This document shows, piece after piece, positions 25,898-34,744 of a stretch of DNA of 64,000 nt. How positions within the stretch are numbered: position 1 is the first letter of the stretch; every line of letters starts with the position of its first letter. This stretch comes from Kitasatospora sp. SolWspMP-SS2h (lineage in GTDB: Bacteria; Actinomycetota; Actinomycetes; Streptomycetales; Streptomycetaceae). The stretch is from the NCBI RefSeq assembly GCF_003259315.1, contig NZ_QLLT01000035.1, positions 1 through 64,000 of the forward strand, given 5' to 3'. Both the position numbers and the translations under genes were made by a program. Below the pieces are notes generated by a model. That model saw only the letters and a program-made list of their open reading frames with translations. It was not told where the DNA came from and made no database searches.

Positions 25898-26075
25898 GTC
25901 ATCCACGTGTTCGCGCTTTTCACCCGATCGGCCCCCGGCGTCCCCCGGAGGAGCCCGATGACCAACCGTACCTCGACCTGAAGGACCGACCGGGCCCTCC
26001 GGCCCTGCCCCCGGGCCACGCCCGCTCCGAGCACGCCCCGGGCCGGCGGCGGTGACGGCGGTCCGGGCCGGGGGC

Positions 26076-27353
26076 TCAGGAGCGGTGGCCGGGCTCGAAG
26101 CGCATGCCCCGGCGGTCGTAGTAGCGGGTCATGCCGAAGCCGAAGGCCAGGGCCACCACGACGCCCAGCAGCAGCATCAGCCAGCCGCGGACCAGCCCGG
26201 CGCCGGCCTGCGCGTCGAAGTACAGGATCGACCGGACGGCGTCGACCATCTGCCGCATCGGCTCGAACACCCCGAGGAAGCGGTAGAAGCCGGGCGAGGC
26301 GCTGAGCGGCACGGTCGCGCCGGAGGCGGGCAGGTCGAAGGCGATGAAGACGAACATCGCGATCAGTTGCCCGACGTTGCCGAACGCGGCGATGATCGCC
26401 AGCACGCCCAGGCCGACGGTGGTGACGGCGCAGTAGGAGTACAGCCACAGCTGCCAGGCGTGCGGGGCCTCCATGCCCAGGACGGTGATCGCGGCGAGCA
26501 TCACCAGGCTGGCGGAGACCAGCGCGACGGCCGCCGTCATGCCCATCTTGGCCAGCAGGACCTGGGTGCGGCTGATCCGCAGGGTGGGTTCGCGCAGGTG
26601 GAAGGGGCCGATCTCGGCGTCCGCGAAGCCCATCGAGACGTCGAGTCCGGCGTGCACGATGTTGGCGGTCATGAAGCCCGCCAGGAGCAGCAGCAGGGTG
26701 AAGTAGAACGCGCCGAGGCCGGAGCCGCTGTGCTCGCCGATCGGGTGGCCCACCTCGGTGACCGCCTCGACCGGGTCGGCCAGGAACACCTTGGCGGTCT
26801 CCGTGGTGGCGGTGGCGGCCAGTTGCCCGCCGATCGCCAGCGAGACCCGGTGCACGGCCTCCTGGTTGACCTGGCTCGCGATGCCAGAGCCGAGGCTGCC
26901 CGTCCCGGGGTTGGTGAGCACCTGGATCCTCGGGCGGGCCGGGGCGTCGGAGGTGGCCAGCGCGGCCACCGCGCGGGAGAAGTCCTCGGGGACCACCAGG
27001 GCGCCGTACACCTTGCCGGAGGAGAGCTGACGCTGGGCCTCCGCCCGGCTGACCCGGCGCCAGTCGATCTCGCCGGCCGGGGTGCCGGCCGCCACCTGGT
27101 CGGCGATCTGCGCGCCGAGCGGGCGGGACTGTCCCGGCAGCGGCGGGCCGGTGTCGGAGTCGACCAGCGCGATCGGCATGTGGTGCAGGTGCTTCTGCGG
27201 CGTCAGGATGTTGCCCATGTAGAGCAGGGACAGGCCCAGCGCGACCAGGGCGCTGAGCACCACCGGGGTCAGCCAGTTCCTCCAGCGGCCCAGCACCCGT
27301 CCGGCGTCGGCCGAACGGTCGGGGGGGCCGGGAGGTGTACCGGTGCTCGCCAT
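26076..27353 (-). CDS. ABC-2/YhgE-Pip-like membrane protein
   Basis: 425 residues. One N-terminal helix (about 30-50), a 170-residue extracytoplasmic domain, then five or six helices in the C-terminal half (from about 210). IALVDSDTGPPL and the spacing match the YhgE/Pip and SNG1-like (DUF3533) permeases: PEDFSRAVAAL, GLGAFYFTLLLLLAGFMTANI, and FDLPASGATVPLSASPGFYRFLGVFEPMRQ are typical. These proteins are thought to export toxins or drugs or to serve phage attachment. No ATPase is encoded next to it. ATG 27353 precedes the first helix; an in-frame ATG 30 codons upstream is less likely. Confidence 0.75.
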   Translation of the reverse strand: MASTGTPPGPPDRSADAGRVLGRWRNWLTPVVLSALVALGLSLLYMGNILTPQKHLHHMPIALVDSDTGPPLPGQSRPLGAQIADQVAAGTPAGEIDWRRVSRAEAQRQLSSGKVYGALVVPEDFSRAVAALATSDAPARPRIQVLTNPGTGSLGSGIASQVNQEAVHRVSLAIGGQLAATATTETAKVFLADPVEAVTEVGHPIGEHSGSGLGAFYFTLLLLLAGFMTANIVHAGLDVSMGFADAEIGPFHLREPTLRISRTQVLLAKMGMTAAVALVSASLVMLAAITVLGMEAPHAWQLWLYSYCAVTTVGLGVLAIIAAFGNVGQLIAMFVFIAFDLPASGATVPLSASPGFYRFLGVFEPMRQMVDAVRSILYFDAQAGAGLVRGWLMLLLGVVVALAFGFGMTRYYDRRGMRFEPGHRS

Positions 27354-27640
27354 GGTGCTCCGCGCGGTCGTCTGCCACGGCCGGGGCCCGCCGTCGGGGT
27401 CCGGCCTCGTACCCCGGCGGGGCACTGGGGTGACGATATGCACAAAACGGAGATTCCGCGGGGAGGGACTCGCGTCCCGTCGGCTCCTTTCACCGCGAGC
27501 GCTGCCGATGCCCCGCCAGTGGTGAGTGGCCCGGCGGTGCGGGGCGGGCGGGGACCGGTGGTCCGGCGGGCCGGTGCGCCTGGCATGCTGGCCCCGCCGT
27601 CGGGGGGCCGCACGGCGTTGCCGACAGGAGGGGGTCGAGC

Positions 27641-28651
27641 ATGACCACGACCGCGGGGCCCGGCGTCCCCGCCCGGGACGGGGAGCCGGGCGAGTACTTC
27701 GAGCGGTGGCGGGACCTGATCGCGCGGACCCGGGACGCCGAGACCAGCAGCCCGTACGCCGACCGGTTCGAGGCCGAGCTGCGCCACCTGCAGCTCGGGC
27801 CGGTGACCTTCCTCGGCACGTCCTTCCCGCACGCGCGGTTCCGGCGCTCCGCCACCCGGGTCCGGCGCTCCGACCCCACCCTCATGCACCTGACCCTGGT
27901 GCTCGACGGCGTGCTGAGCCTGTCCCTCCCCGACGAGCCCGCCCGGGAGTTCCACCGCGGCGACCTCAGCCTGGTCACCAGCTCCCGCCCGTACGACATG
28001 CGGGCGTTCGGGGTCCGGCCGCCCGGGGCGGACCGGCCCCGGGTCGACGCCGTGGGCATCGACTTCCCGAGCGAGCTGCTGCCGGTGCCGCCGGAGCGGC
28101 TGCGGTCGGTGCTGAACCGGGGCTTCCGCGCGCGGACCGGCACCGCCGGGCTGGTGCCGGACTTCCTGCTCAGCCTGGACCGGCAGGCCGCCCACCTGGG
28201 CCCCGCCGCCGCGGAGCGGCTGGGCCCGGTCGTCCTCGACCTGGTGGCCGCCTGGCTGGCGGAGGAGATCGAGGCGACGGGCGAACTGCCACCGACCGCC
28301 CGGCGGCGCGCCCTGGTCGAGAACGTCCGGGCCTTCGTCCGGCGCAACCTGCACGACCCGGCGCTGACGCCCGCGCTGATCGCCGGGGCGCACCACGTCT
28401 CGGTCAGCTACCTGCACCGGGTCTTCACCGAGGAGAACGACGGCGAGACCGTCGCCGCCTGGATCCGCCGCCGGCGCCTGGAGCGGGCCCACCGCGACCT
28501 CGCCGACCCCGCGCTGCGCGGCACCCCCGTCCACGTCCTGGCGGTCCGCTGCGGCATCCCGCGCCCCGACGCCTTCAGCCGCGCCTTCCGCGCCGCGTAC
28601 GGGCTCTCCCCGCGCGACCACCGCCACCGGTCCCTGGACGGCGGACAGTAG
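27641..28651 (+). CDS. AraC-family transcriptional regulator
   Basis: 336 residues. Residues about 55-215 resemble the AraC-binding-like domain (FLGTSFPHARFRRSATRVRR, SLVTSSRPYDM). The C-terminal double helix-turn-helix is at about 235-330: LTPALIAGAHHVSVSYLHRVF, then RLERAHRDLADPALRGTPVHVLAVRCGIPRPDAFSRAFRAAYGLSPRDHR. AGGAGGGG stands ten bases before ATG 27641. Ligand and targets are unknown. It is divergent from the YhgE-like gene across a 287-base gap, which it might control. Confidence 0.9.
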   Translation: MTTTAGPGVPARDGEPGEYFERWRDLIARTRDAETSSPYADRFEAELRHLQLGPVTFLGTSFPHARFRRSATRVRRSDPTLMHLTLVLDGVLSLSLPDEPAREFHRGDLSLVTSSRPYDMRAFGVRPPGADRPRVDAVGIDFPSELLPVPPERLRSVLNRGFRARTGTAGLVPDFLLSLDRQAAHLGPAAAERLGPVVLDLVAAWLAEEIEATGELPPTARRRALVENVRAFVRRNLHDPALTPALIAGAHHVSVSYLHRVFTEENDGETVAAWIRRRRLERAHRDLADPALRGTPVHVLAVRCGIPRPDAFSRAFRAAYGLSPRDHRHRSLDGGQ

Positions 28652-28908
28652 ACGCGGCGCCAACCCACCGGCGACGCGCTGCCAACCCGGCGCGGACCCG
28701 GCTGGCTACCGTGGTCGACGTGAGGGGGCCCCGGCCGCTCGGGGCTCCTCGCGGTCGACGTGACAGCCGCCCACGGGGGACCCGACCGGCGCTGGAGGGG
28801 ACGCGTCGGCCGGCCCGGTCCCGGCGGCCGGACCGGATCGCCCCCGGTCCGGCCGCCGGGCCTCCCCGGCCGTACGGGTCGGCGGCGTGCCGGAACCGGC
28901 GGAGCGGC

Positions 28909-29535
28909 TCAGTCGGTGGTGCGGCGGCCCAGGTAGGTGATCGGGCCCGGGTCGGGGACGGGGACGGGGTGGAAGCCGAGGCGGTCGTAGAAGGGGCGGG
29001 CGGCGGTGTTGGCGGTGACCATGCCGAGGTGGACCCGCGGGACGCCCTTGGCGGCCAGCGCGGCCAGCAGGGTGTGGATCAGCTCCCGTCCGTAGCCGGC
29101 CCGCTGGTGGCTGGGGAGCAGGTCGATGTGCAGGTGGGCGGGGTAGTCGGCGAGTTCGGGCAGCACCATCCGCTCGGGGGTGTGCATCAGGTCGATCATC
29201 GTCTCGCTGGGGGTGGCCGGGGCGCCGGTCGGCCGCGGGTAGCGGTCGGCGAGGGTGGGCAGCCACTCGTCCCGGAAGCGGCGGACGAAGGCGGGGGTGT
29301 CCGCGGTCGCCACCACGTACCCGACCGCGCGCTCGCCGTCGTCCAGCACGAAGGACAGGTCCGGTTCGAGCTCGGCGTACGGGGCGGCGAAGATGTTCGG
29401 CAGCAGGTCGAGGTCGGGGTAGGTCTGCCGGGAGTCGCCGCCGAGCTCGCCGGTGCGCACGCAGACGTCGAACAGGGCGGCCCGGTCGGTGGGCCGGTAG
29501 GGCCGGACGACGGCCCGGGGCGGGTGAGCGTTCAT
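28909..29535 (-). CDS. GNAT family acetyltransferase
   Basis: 208 residues. The acetyl-CoA loop is in HQRAGYGRELIHTLLAALAAKG (about 138-159), followed by VTANTAARPFYDRLGFHPVPV, a complete GNAT C-terminal motif. The N-terminus (VVRPYRPTDRAALFDVCVRTG) and the loop with FAAPYAELEPDLSFVLDDGER are longer than the minimum. The 257-base gap after the AraC gene (28652-28908) contains GC-rich sequence without a clear element. Confidence 0.87.
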   Translation of the reverse strand: MNAHPPRAVVRPYRPTDRAALFDVCVRTGELGGDSRQTYPDLDLLPNIFAAPYAELEPDLSFVLDDGERAVGYVVATADTPAFVRRFRDEWLPTLADRYPRPTGAPATPSETMIDLMHTPERMVLPELADYPAHLHIDLLPSHQRAGYGRELIHTLLAALAAKGVPRVHLGMVTANTAARPFYDRLGFHPVPVPDPGPITYLGRRTTD

Positions 29536-29586
29536 CGGGTCATCCTCGCCGCCCGCCCCCGGTTCGTACAGCGGTTCGACGGGGGG

Positions 29587-30369
29587 TCAGACCGCCATCG
29601 CCAGCATCAGCGGGGTCGCCCGGACGGCCAGCAGCTCGGCGGCCTCGCGCAGCCGGTGCGCCTGGGCGACCGGCAGCGAGGTGGCCAGGCAGCCGACGGT
29701 GCTCCCGGCGACGATCGGGACGGCCGCGCAGACCGTGTCCATCGAGTACTCCTGGAGGTCCAGCACCGGGACGGTGGCGGGCTGCCGGTCAAGCCGGTGC
29801 AGCAGCCGGTCGGTCTCGGTGATGGTGCGCGCAGTCAGCCGGGCGGCCGGGTGCCGGGCCAGGTGGTCGAGCCGGGCGTCGTGGTCGAGTTGCGCGAGCA
29901 GGCACTTGCCGATCGCGGAGGCGTGCGCGGTGGCCCGGAAGTCCGCCCACTCGTGCACCGCCGGGGCGTCCTCGGCGGCGCTCACCGCCTCCACCGAGAG
30001 TTCGCCGTCGTGGTAGCGGCTGAAGTAGACGGCCGCGCCCAGCTCTTCGCGCAGTTCCTCCAGCCGGTGGTGCAGCCGGGCCCGCACCACCGGTTCCCGG
30101 TGCTGGGTGCCCAGCAGGGTGAACGCCCCGCCCAGCGCCCAGCCGCCGTCCAGTCCGAGCAGGTACCCCTCGGTCTCCAACTCCTCTGCCAGCGGCCGCA
30201 GTTGCTCCTCCGGGACGGACAGCTCCCGGGACAGCTCGGCCAGCGTCGCCCCGGCCGGGTGGCGGTCGACCGCCTCCAGCAGTCGCAGCGCCCGCCGCAG
30301 CACCCCGAACGGCCCGCCCCCGCCCGGCCCGAGCAACCCGTCACGCCGGCCCCTGCGCACCGTCGACAT
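29587..30369 (-). CDS. IclR-family transcriptional regulator
   Basis: 260 residues. Residues about 20-90 are the winged helix (VLRRALRLLEAVDRHPAGATLAELSR, then the wing with EGYLLGLDGGWALGG). The effector domain follows, with SAIGKCLLAQLDHDARLDHLARHP matching the conserved IclR segment. It lies 51 bases from the acetyltransferase start and upstream of it on the same strand. Targets are unknown; the downstream acetyltransferase and the catalase are candidates. It differs from the second IclR gene at 48558. Confidence 0.88.
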   Translation of the reverse strand: MSTVRRGRRDGLLGPGGGGPFGVLRRALRLLEAVDRHPAGATLAELSRELSVPEEQLRPLAEELETEGYLLGLDGGWALGGAFTLLGTQHREPVVRARLHHRLEELREELGAAVYFSRYHDGELSVEAVSAAEDAPAVHEWADFRATAHASAIGKCLLAQLDHDARLDHLARHPAARLTARTITETDRLLHRLDRQPATVPVLDLQEYSMDTVCAAVPIVAGSTVGCLATSLPVAQAHRLREAAELLAVRATPLMLAMAV

Positions 30370-30489
30370 GGCTCCGCCCCTCCCCGCCGGTCCGGCCTTC
30401 CGCCCAGCGTAGCCAGCGCACCGCCCGCGCACCGTCCCCTCACCGGATATTCGCCCCCGCGGAGGGCCGCCCCCTTGACACGCATATGC

Positions 30490-30527
30490 CGGACCGGCCC
30501 CGGCGCGCACCCGCCGGAGCCGGTCCG
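30490..30527 (-). terminator. Hairpin after the catalase gene
   Basis: A 9-bp outer stem and 5-bp inner stem with a C-A mismatch and an eight-base loop begin 46 bases after the catalase stop on the minus strand. Most of the 203-base gap before the IclR gene is made of repeated gccggagccggtccg pieces. Confidence 0.6.
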
Positions 30528-30572
30528 TTCGGGCGCACGCCGGAGCCGGTCCGGCCGGGCGGGCGGGGAGGG

Positions 30573-32033
30573 TCAGTCCTGCTGGGCCGCGCGGAGGGCG
30601 GCGACGGCCGCGGCGAGGCGGCTGCCGTAGTCCGGGTCGGCGGCGTGGAAGTGGGCGAGGTTCTTCTCGACCACGTCGTCCCGGCCGACCTGGGCGAGCG
30701 AGCCGGCCAGGTTGGCGATCAGGCGGGACTTCTCGTCCGCCGTCATCAGCCGGTAGAGCTCGCCGGCCTGGAAGAAGTCGTCGTCCTTGCTGTGGGCGGG
30801 GGTGGCGTGGGTGCCGGTGTGGCCGGAGAGCGGCTGCGGGGCGTGCAGCGACTCGTCGGTCTGGGCGGGGCCGCCGTACGAGTTGGGCTCGTAGTTCCGG
30901 TTCCGGCCGTTCGGGTTCAGCGCGGCGTACCCGTCCTGCCCGTAGTTGGCCGCCCCGGCCGCCCGCGGGGCGTTGACCGGCAGCTGGGTGTGGTTGACGC
31001 CGAGCCGGTAGCGCTGGGCGTCGGCGTAGGCGAACAGCCGCCCCTGGAGCATCCGGTCGGGCGACGGGCCGATGCCGGGCACGAAGTTGTTCGGCGAGAA
31101 CGCGGCCTGCTCGACCTCGGCGAACACGTTCTCCGGGTTCCGGTTCAGCACCAGCCGGCCGACCCGGACCAGCGGGTAGTCGGCGTGCGGCCACACCTTG
31201 GTGACGTCGAACGGGTTGAACCGGTAGTCGGCGGCGTCCTCCACCGGCATCAGCTGCACGTACAGCGTCCAGGACGGGAACACCCCGCGCTCGATCGCCT
31301 GGCGCAGGTCCCGCTGGTGGCTGTCGGCGTCCCCGCCGGCGGTCTGCGCGGCCTGCTCGGCGTCCAGCGAGCGGATGCCCTGGTTGGTCTTGAAGTGGTA
31401 CTTCACCCAGTGCGCCCGGCCCTCGGCGTCGACCCACTGGTAGGTGTGCGAGCCGAAGCCGTTCATGTGCCGGTAGGAGGCCGGGATGCCGCGGTCGCCG
31501 AACAGCCAGGTGATCTGGTGGGTGGAGGCCGGGGAGTGCGCCCAGAAGTCCCAGACGTTGTCGGGCTCCTGGACGCCGGTGTACGGGTCGCGCTTCTGCG
31601 AGTGAATGAAGTCCGGGAACTTGAGCGGGTCCTTGATGAAGAACACCGGGGTGTTGTTGCCGACCAGGTCGTAGTTGCCCTGCTCGGTGTAGAACTTGAC
31701 GGCGAAGCCGCGCGGGTCGCGGACCGCGTCGGTGGAGCCCAGCGCGCCCGCGACGGTCGAGAAGCGCAGGAACAGCTCGGTGCGCTTGCCGACCGCCGAG
31801 AGGAACGCGGCCCTGGTGTACCGCGAGACGTCGTCGGTCACCTCGAAGTACCCGTACGCGCCCGACCCGCGGGCGTGCACCACCCGCTCCGGGACGCGCT
31901 CCCGGTTGAACCGGGCCAGCTTCTCCAGCAGGTGCTGGTCCTGGAGCAGCAGCGGGCCGTACGCGCCCGCCGAAGCGCTGTTCTGGTTGTCGGCGACGGG
32001 CGCGCCGGACTCGGTGGTGAGGGTTCTGGGCAT
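30573..32033 (-). CDS. katA: Monofunctional heme catalase, small-subunit type
   Basis: 486 residues. The distal His is in VVHARGSGAYG (about residue 53), Asn in FYTEQGNYDLVGNNTPVFF, and the proximal Tyr in GRLFAYADAQRYRLG (about 339-353). HMNGFGSHTYQW and FNPFDVTKVWPHADYP are further signatures. The enzyme removes H2O2 in the cytoplasm. Its place next to allantoicase and near urate oxidase, which releases H2O2, suggests a metabolic role; in Streptomyces coelicolor a catalase also lies in the glyoxylate/urate region. It does not itself carry the shared 16-bp motif in its leader. Confidence 0.94.
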   Translation of the reverse strand: MPRTLTTESGAPVADNQNSASAGAYGPLLLQDQHLLEKLARFNRERVPERVVHARGSGAYGYFEVTDDVSRYTRAAFLSAVGKRTELFLRFSTVAGALGSTDAVRDPRGFAVKFYTEQGNYDLVGNNTPVFFIKDPLKFPDFIHSQKRDPYTGVQEPDNVWDFWAHSPASTHQITWLFGDRGIPASYRHMNGFGSHTYQWVDAEGRAHWVKYHFKTNQGIRSLDAEQAAQTAGGDADSHQRDLRQAIERGVFPSWTLYVQLMPVEDAADYRFNPFDVTKVWPHADYPLVRVGRLVLNRNPENVFAEVEQAAFSPNNFVPGIGPSPDRMLQGRLFAYADAQRYRLGVNHTQLPVNAPRAAGAANYGQDGYAALNPNGRNRNYEPNSYGGPAQTDESLHAPQPLSGHTGTHATPAHSKDDDFFQAGELYRLMTADEKSRLIANLAGSLAQVGRDDVVEKNLAHFHAADPDYGSRLAAAVAALRAAQQD

Positions 32034-32108
32034 GGTGATCCTTCGGGCGTGTGGAGTGAGGGACTCTGCGGCGGGCGGGCCCGGACCCCGGTGGGCGCGC
32101 CCCCCGGC

Positions 32109-33257
32109 TCAGCTCTCGTGGAGCGGGCGGATGGCCGTCGCGTCGGTGAGGGGCCGGGCCTCGGCGAGGTCCGCGGGGAGGCCTGCCGCGGCGAGGGCTT
32201 CGCGGGCCTCGCGGAGCGGGAGCGCGTTGAACCAGCGCAGGGCCAGCGCGTCCTGGCCGGCGGGGGTGAGGCGGCCGGTGAGGCGCAGGCGGGCGAGGCC
32301 GCCGTCGGGGTAGACGTTGATCCGGACGTGGGTGACGGGGGTGCCCGCCGGGAGCCGGTAGCGGTGGCGGGTGTCGGGCTGCAGGCGGGTGCGCGGCAGC
32401 AGGACGGTCTCGGTCTCGCCGTCGGTGCCGACGAGTTCGGCCCAGCCGGGGGCGTTGGCGACGAAGTGGGAGGTGTCCACCTCGGCCGCCAGGACCTCGC
32501 CGCCCCCGGCCAGGGCCACTCGCACCCAGTCGTTGGCCTTGTCGCGCCGACGCCGGGTCTCCCAGCCGTCGCCCATGACGGTGGCGCGGCCGGGAGCGTT
32601 CAGGTGGTGCGGGGAGGAGAAGTAGCGGTCGGAGGCGGCCTCGGCGACGCCGCCGTGCTCCTGGGCGGCGAGGTCGAAGGTGAGGCCGGCCAGCTCGCGC
32701 GGGTCGGGCAGCACCTCGCCGTGCACCCGCAGCCGGGCGACGCCGCCGTCCGGCCAGATGTTCAGGCGGACGTGGGTCCAGCGGGTCGGGTCGTCGACCG
32801 GGAACCGGTGCGCGGTGTCGCCCTTGAGCGCGGTGCGCGGGACGAGGTCGGTCCACTCGGCGGCGGCCAGTTCCTCGGGCGAGGGGTGGCCGGGGACGGA
32901 CGCGGCCTGCACGGAGGCGGTCTCGGGGTAGTTGCCGGTGAAGTGGGCGGTGTCGACGACCACGCCGCGGATGCGGCCCGCGGCGCCGAGCCGGACGATC
33001 GCCCAGTCGTGGTCGTCGTCGGCGGGGTGCGGCTGTTCGGCGCTGGTGCCGCGGCGGCGGCGGGACTCCCAGCCGTCCATGATCTGGCCCTTGTGGCCGA
33101 AGGTGTGCGGGCGGAACTCGGCGGGCTTGGCGACCAGCAGGTTCTCGGCGTCCGCGAAGGTGTCCTCGTTGGTGGCGACCACGCCCGCGCCGAGCAGCCG
33201 GGAGGCCAGGTCGACCAGCTCGGTGAAGGGCGCGTCCGGGGTCAGGTCAGTACTCAA
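32109..33257 (-). CDS. alc: Allantoicase
   Basis: 382 residues made of two related beta-sandwich halves. The first begins FADAENLLVAKPAEFRP; each half then has the paired allantoicase motif MDGWESRRRR and GDGWETRRRR, and HVRLNIWPDGGVARLRVHGE versus HVRINVYPDGGLARLRLTGR. It splits allantoate into urea and ureidoglycolate. The start is TTG 33257 with GGAG seven bases upstream, and it overlaps the allantoinase stop by eleven bases, so the two are translationally coupled. The urea produced would feed the urease operon. Confidence 0.93.
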   Translation of the reverse strand: MSTDLTPDAPFTELVDLASRLLGAGVVATNEDTFADAENLLVAKPAEFRPHTFGHKGQIMDGWESRRRRGTSAEQPHPADDDHDWAIVRLGAAGRIRGVVVDTAHFTGNYPETASVQAASVPGHPSPEELAAAEWTDLVPRTALKGDTAHRFPVDDPTRWTHVRLNIWPDGGVARLRVHGEVLPDPRELAGLTFDLAAQEHGGVAEAASDRYFSSPHHLNAPGRATVMGDGWETRRRRDKANDWVRVALAGGGEVLAAEVDTSHFVANAPGWAELVGTDGETETVLLPRTRLQPDTRHRYRLPAGTPVTHVRINVYPDGGLARLRLTGRLTPAGQDALALRWFNALPLREAREALAAAGLPADLAEARPLTDATAIRPLHES

Positions 33258-34632
33258 CTGGTGCTCCTTCGTTCGGCGTTCGGGGTCGGGTGAGCTGTCG
33301 GCCGTACGGGGCGCCGTCGGGGTCGACGGGCCGTCCGCGCAGCCAGGTGTGCCGGACCAGCCCGGTGAGGGTGCGGCCCGCGTACGGGGTGACCGGGTTC
33401 TTGTGGTGGAGGCGCTCGGCGCGGACGGTCAGTTCGCCGTCCGGGTCGAAGGCCACCAGGTCGGCGTCGTACCCGGGCGCGATGGCGCCCTTGGTGCCGG
33501 TCAGGCCGACCAGGTCGGCGGGTCCGGCGGACATCCAGCGGACCACGTCCGCCAGGGTGTGGCCGCGCCGGCGGGCCTCGGTCCAGACGGCGGGCAGGCC
33601 CAGTTGCAGGGAGGCGATGCCGCCCCAGGCGGCGGCGAAGTCGCCGCTGCCGCCGTGCCGCCGGAGGAGTTTGAGGTCGGGGGTGGAGGGCGAGTGGTCG
33701 GAGACCACGGCGGCGAACTCGCCGTCGGCGAGGGCCTGCCAGAGCAGGTCGCGGTTGGACTCGTCGCGGATCGGCGGGCAGCACTTGAAGGCGGTGTCCC
33801 CGTCGGGGACCTCCTCGGCGGCCAGGGTCAGGTAGTGCGGGCAGGTCTCGGCGGTGACCCGGACGCCGTCCGCGCGGGCCTGCCGCAGCAGCGGCAGGAC
33901 GGCGGCGGAGGAGACGTGCAGGACGTGCACCCGGGCTCCGGTGCGGCGGGCGGCGGCCAGCAGGGCGGCGACCGCGGCGGCCTCGGCGCCGTCCGGGCGG
34001 GAGGCCAGGAAGTCGCGGTAGTGGGCGCCGGGCACCTGGGGGGCGGCGTCCAGCACGGCCGGGTCCTCGGCGTGGATGATCGCCAGCGCGCCGAGCCGGG
34101 CCTGTTCGGCCAGCGCGGACTCCAGGTCGGCGGGGGTGGCCAGGTGCGGGAACTCGTCCACCCCGGACGGGGCGAGGAAGGACTTGAAGCCGAACACCCC
34201 TTCCCGGTGCAGGAGTTCGAGGTCTGCGGTGTTGCCGGGTACGGCCCCGCCCCAGAAGCCCAGGTCGACCCAGGCCTGGCCCTCGGCGGTCTTCCGCTTG
34301 GCGGCCAGGCCCCGGACGGTGGTGGTCGGCGGGATCGAGTTGAGCGGCATGTCGACGATCGTGGTGACGCCGCCGGCCGCGGCGGCCCTGGTCGCGGAGG
34401 CGAAGCCCTCCCAGTCGGTGCGGCCGGGTTCGTTGACGTGCACGTGGGTGTCGACCAGGCCGGGCAGCAGGGCGGTGGTGCCCAGGTCGGTGAGCGGCCG
34501 GCCGTCGGCGGGCGGGGTGCCGTGCGGGGCGATCCGCTCGATCCGGCCGGCCCGGACCAGCACGTCGGCAGGGCGTTCGCCGTCCGGCAGGACCACCCGC
34601 CGGGAGCGGATCACCGCGGCGTCGATGGGCAT
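33247..34632 (-). CDS. allB: Allantoinase
   Basis: 461 residues, dihydroorotase-like amidohydrolase. Metal ligands are seen in LVDTHVHVNEPGRTDWEG (HxH), the carbamylated Lys in FGFKSFLAPSGVDEFP, His in ALAIIHAED and VHVLHVSS, and Asp in VVSDHSPSTPDLK. It opens the allantoin ring to allantoate. The promoter upstream (34685-34714) overlaps the shared 16-bp motif. First gene of the allB-alc pair. Confidence 0.95.
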   Translation of the reverse strand: MPIDAAVIRSRRVVLPDGERPADVLVRAGRIERIAPHGTPPADGRPLTDLGTTALLPGLVDTHVHVNEPGRTDWEGFASATRAAAAGGVTTIVDMPLNSIPPTTTVRGLAAKRKTAEGQAWVDLGFWGGAVPGNTADLELLHREGVFGFKSFLAPSGVDEFPHLATPADLESALAEQARLGALAIIHAEDPAVLDAAPQVPGAHYRDFLASRPDGAEAAAVAALLAAARRTGARVHVLHVSSAAVLPLLRQARADGVRVTAETCPHYLTLAAEEVPDGDTAFKCCPPIRDESNRDLLWQALADGEFAAVVSDHSPSTPDLKLLRRHGGSGDFAAAWGGIASLQLGLPAVWTEARRRGHTLADVVRWMSAGPADLVGLTGTKGAIAPGYDADLVAFDPDGELTVRAERLHHKNPVTPYAGRTLTGLVRHTWLRGRPVDPDGAPYGRQLTRPRTPNEGAPVEY

Positions 34633-34684
34633 GAGGGGACCTCCGAGCGTCGTGGGAGCGAGGGTGGGTCGAAGGAGTGCTGGG

Positions 34685-34714
34685 AGCCTAGGCTCGCCTT
34701 CAACAAAACGTCAA
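34685..34714 (-). promoter_or_regulatory. allB promoter with regulator box A
   Basis: Minus strand: -35 TTGACG (34714-34709), 18-base spacer, -10 TAGGCT (34690-34685). The motif TTCAACAAAACGTCAA (34699-34714, plus strand) overlaps the -35 box, so a repressor bound there would block RNA polymerase. It is one of four related copies. Confidence 0.75.
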
Positions 34715-34744
34715 TGTGGGAACGTACGAGAGGGCGACGGTCCG

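Noticed and set aside
28652..28908. Possible small gene after the AraC regulator
   Set aside because: No frame has a credible start or typical codon use in both directions, and no homology was recognised.
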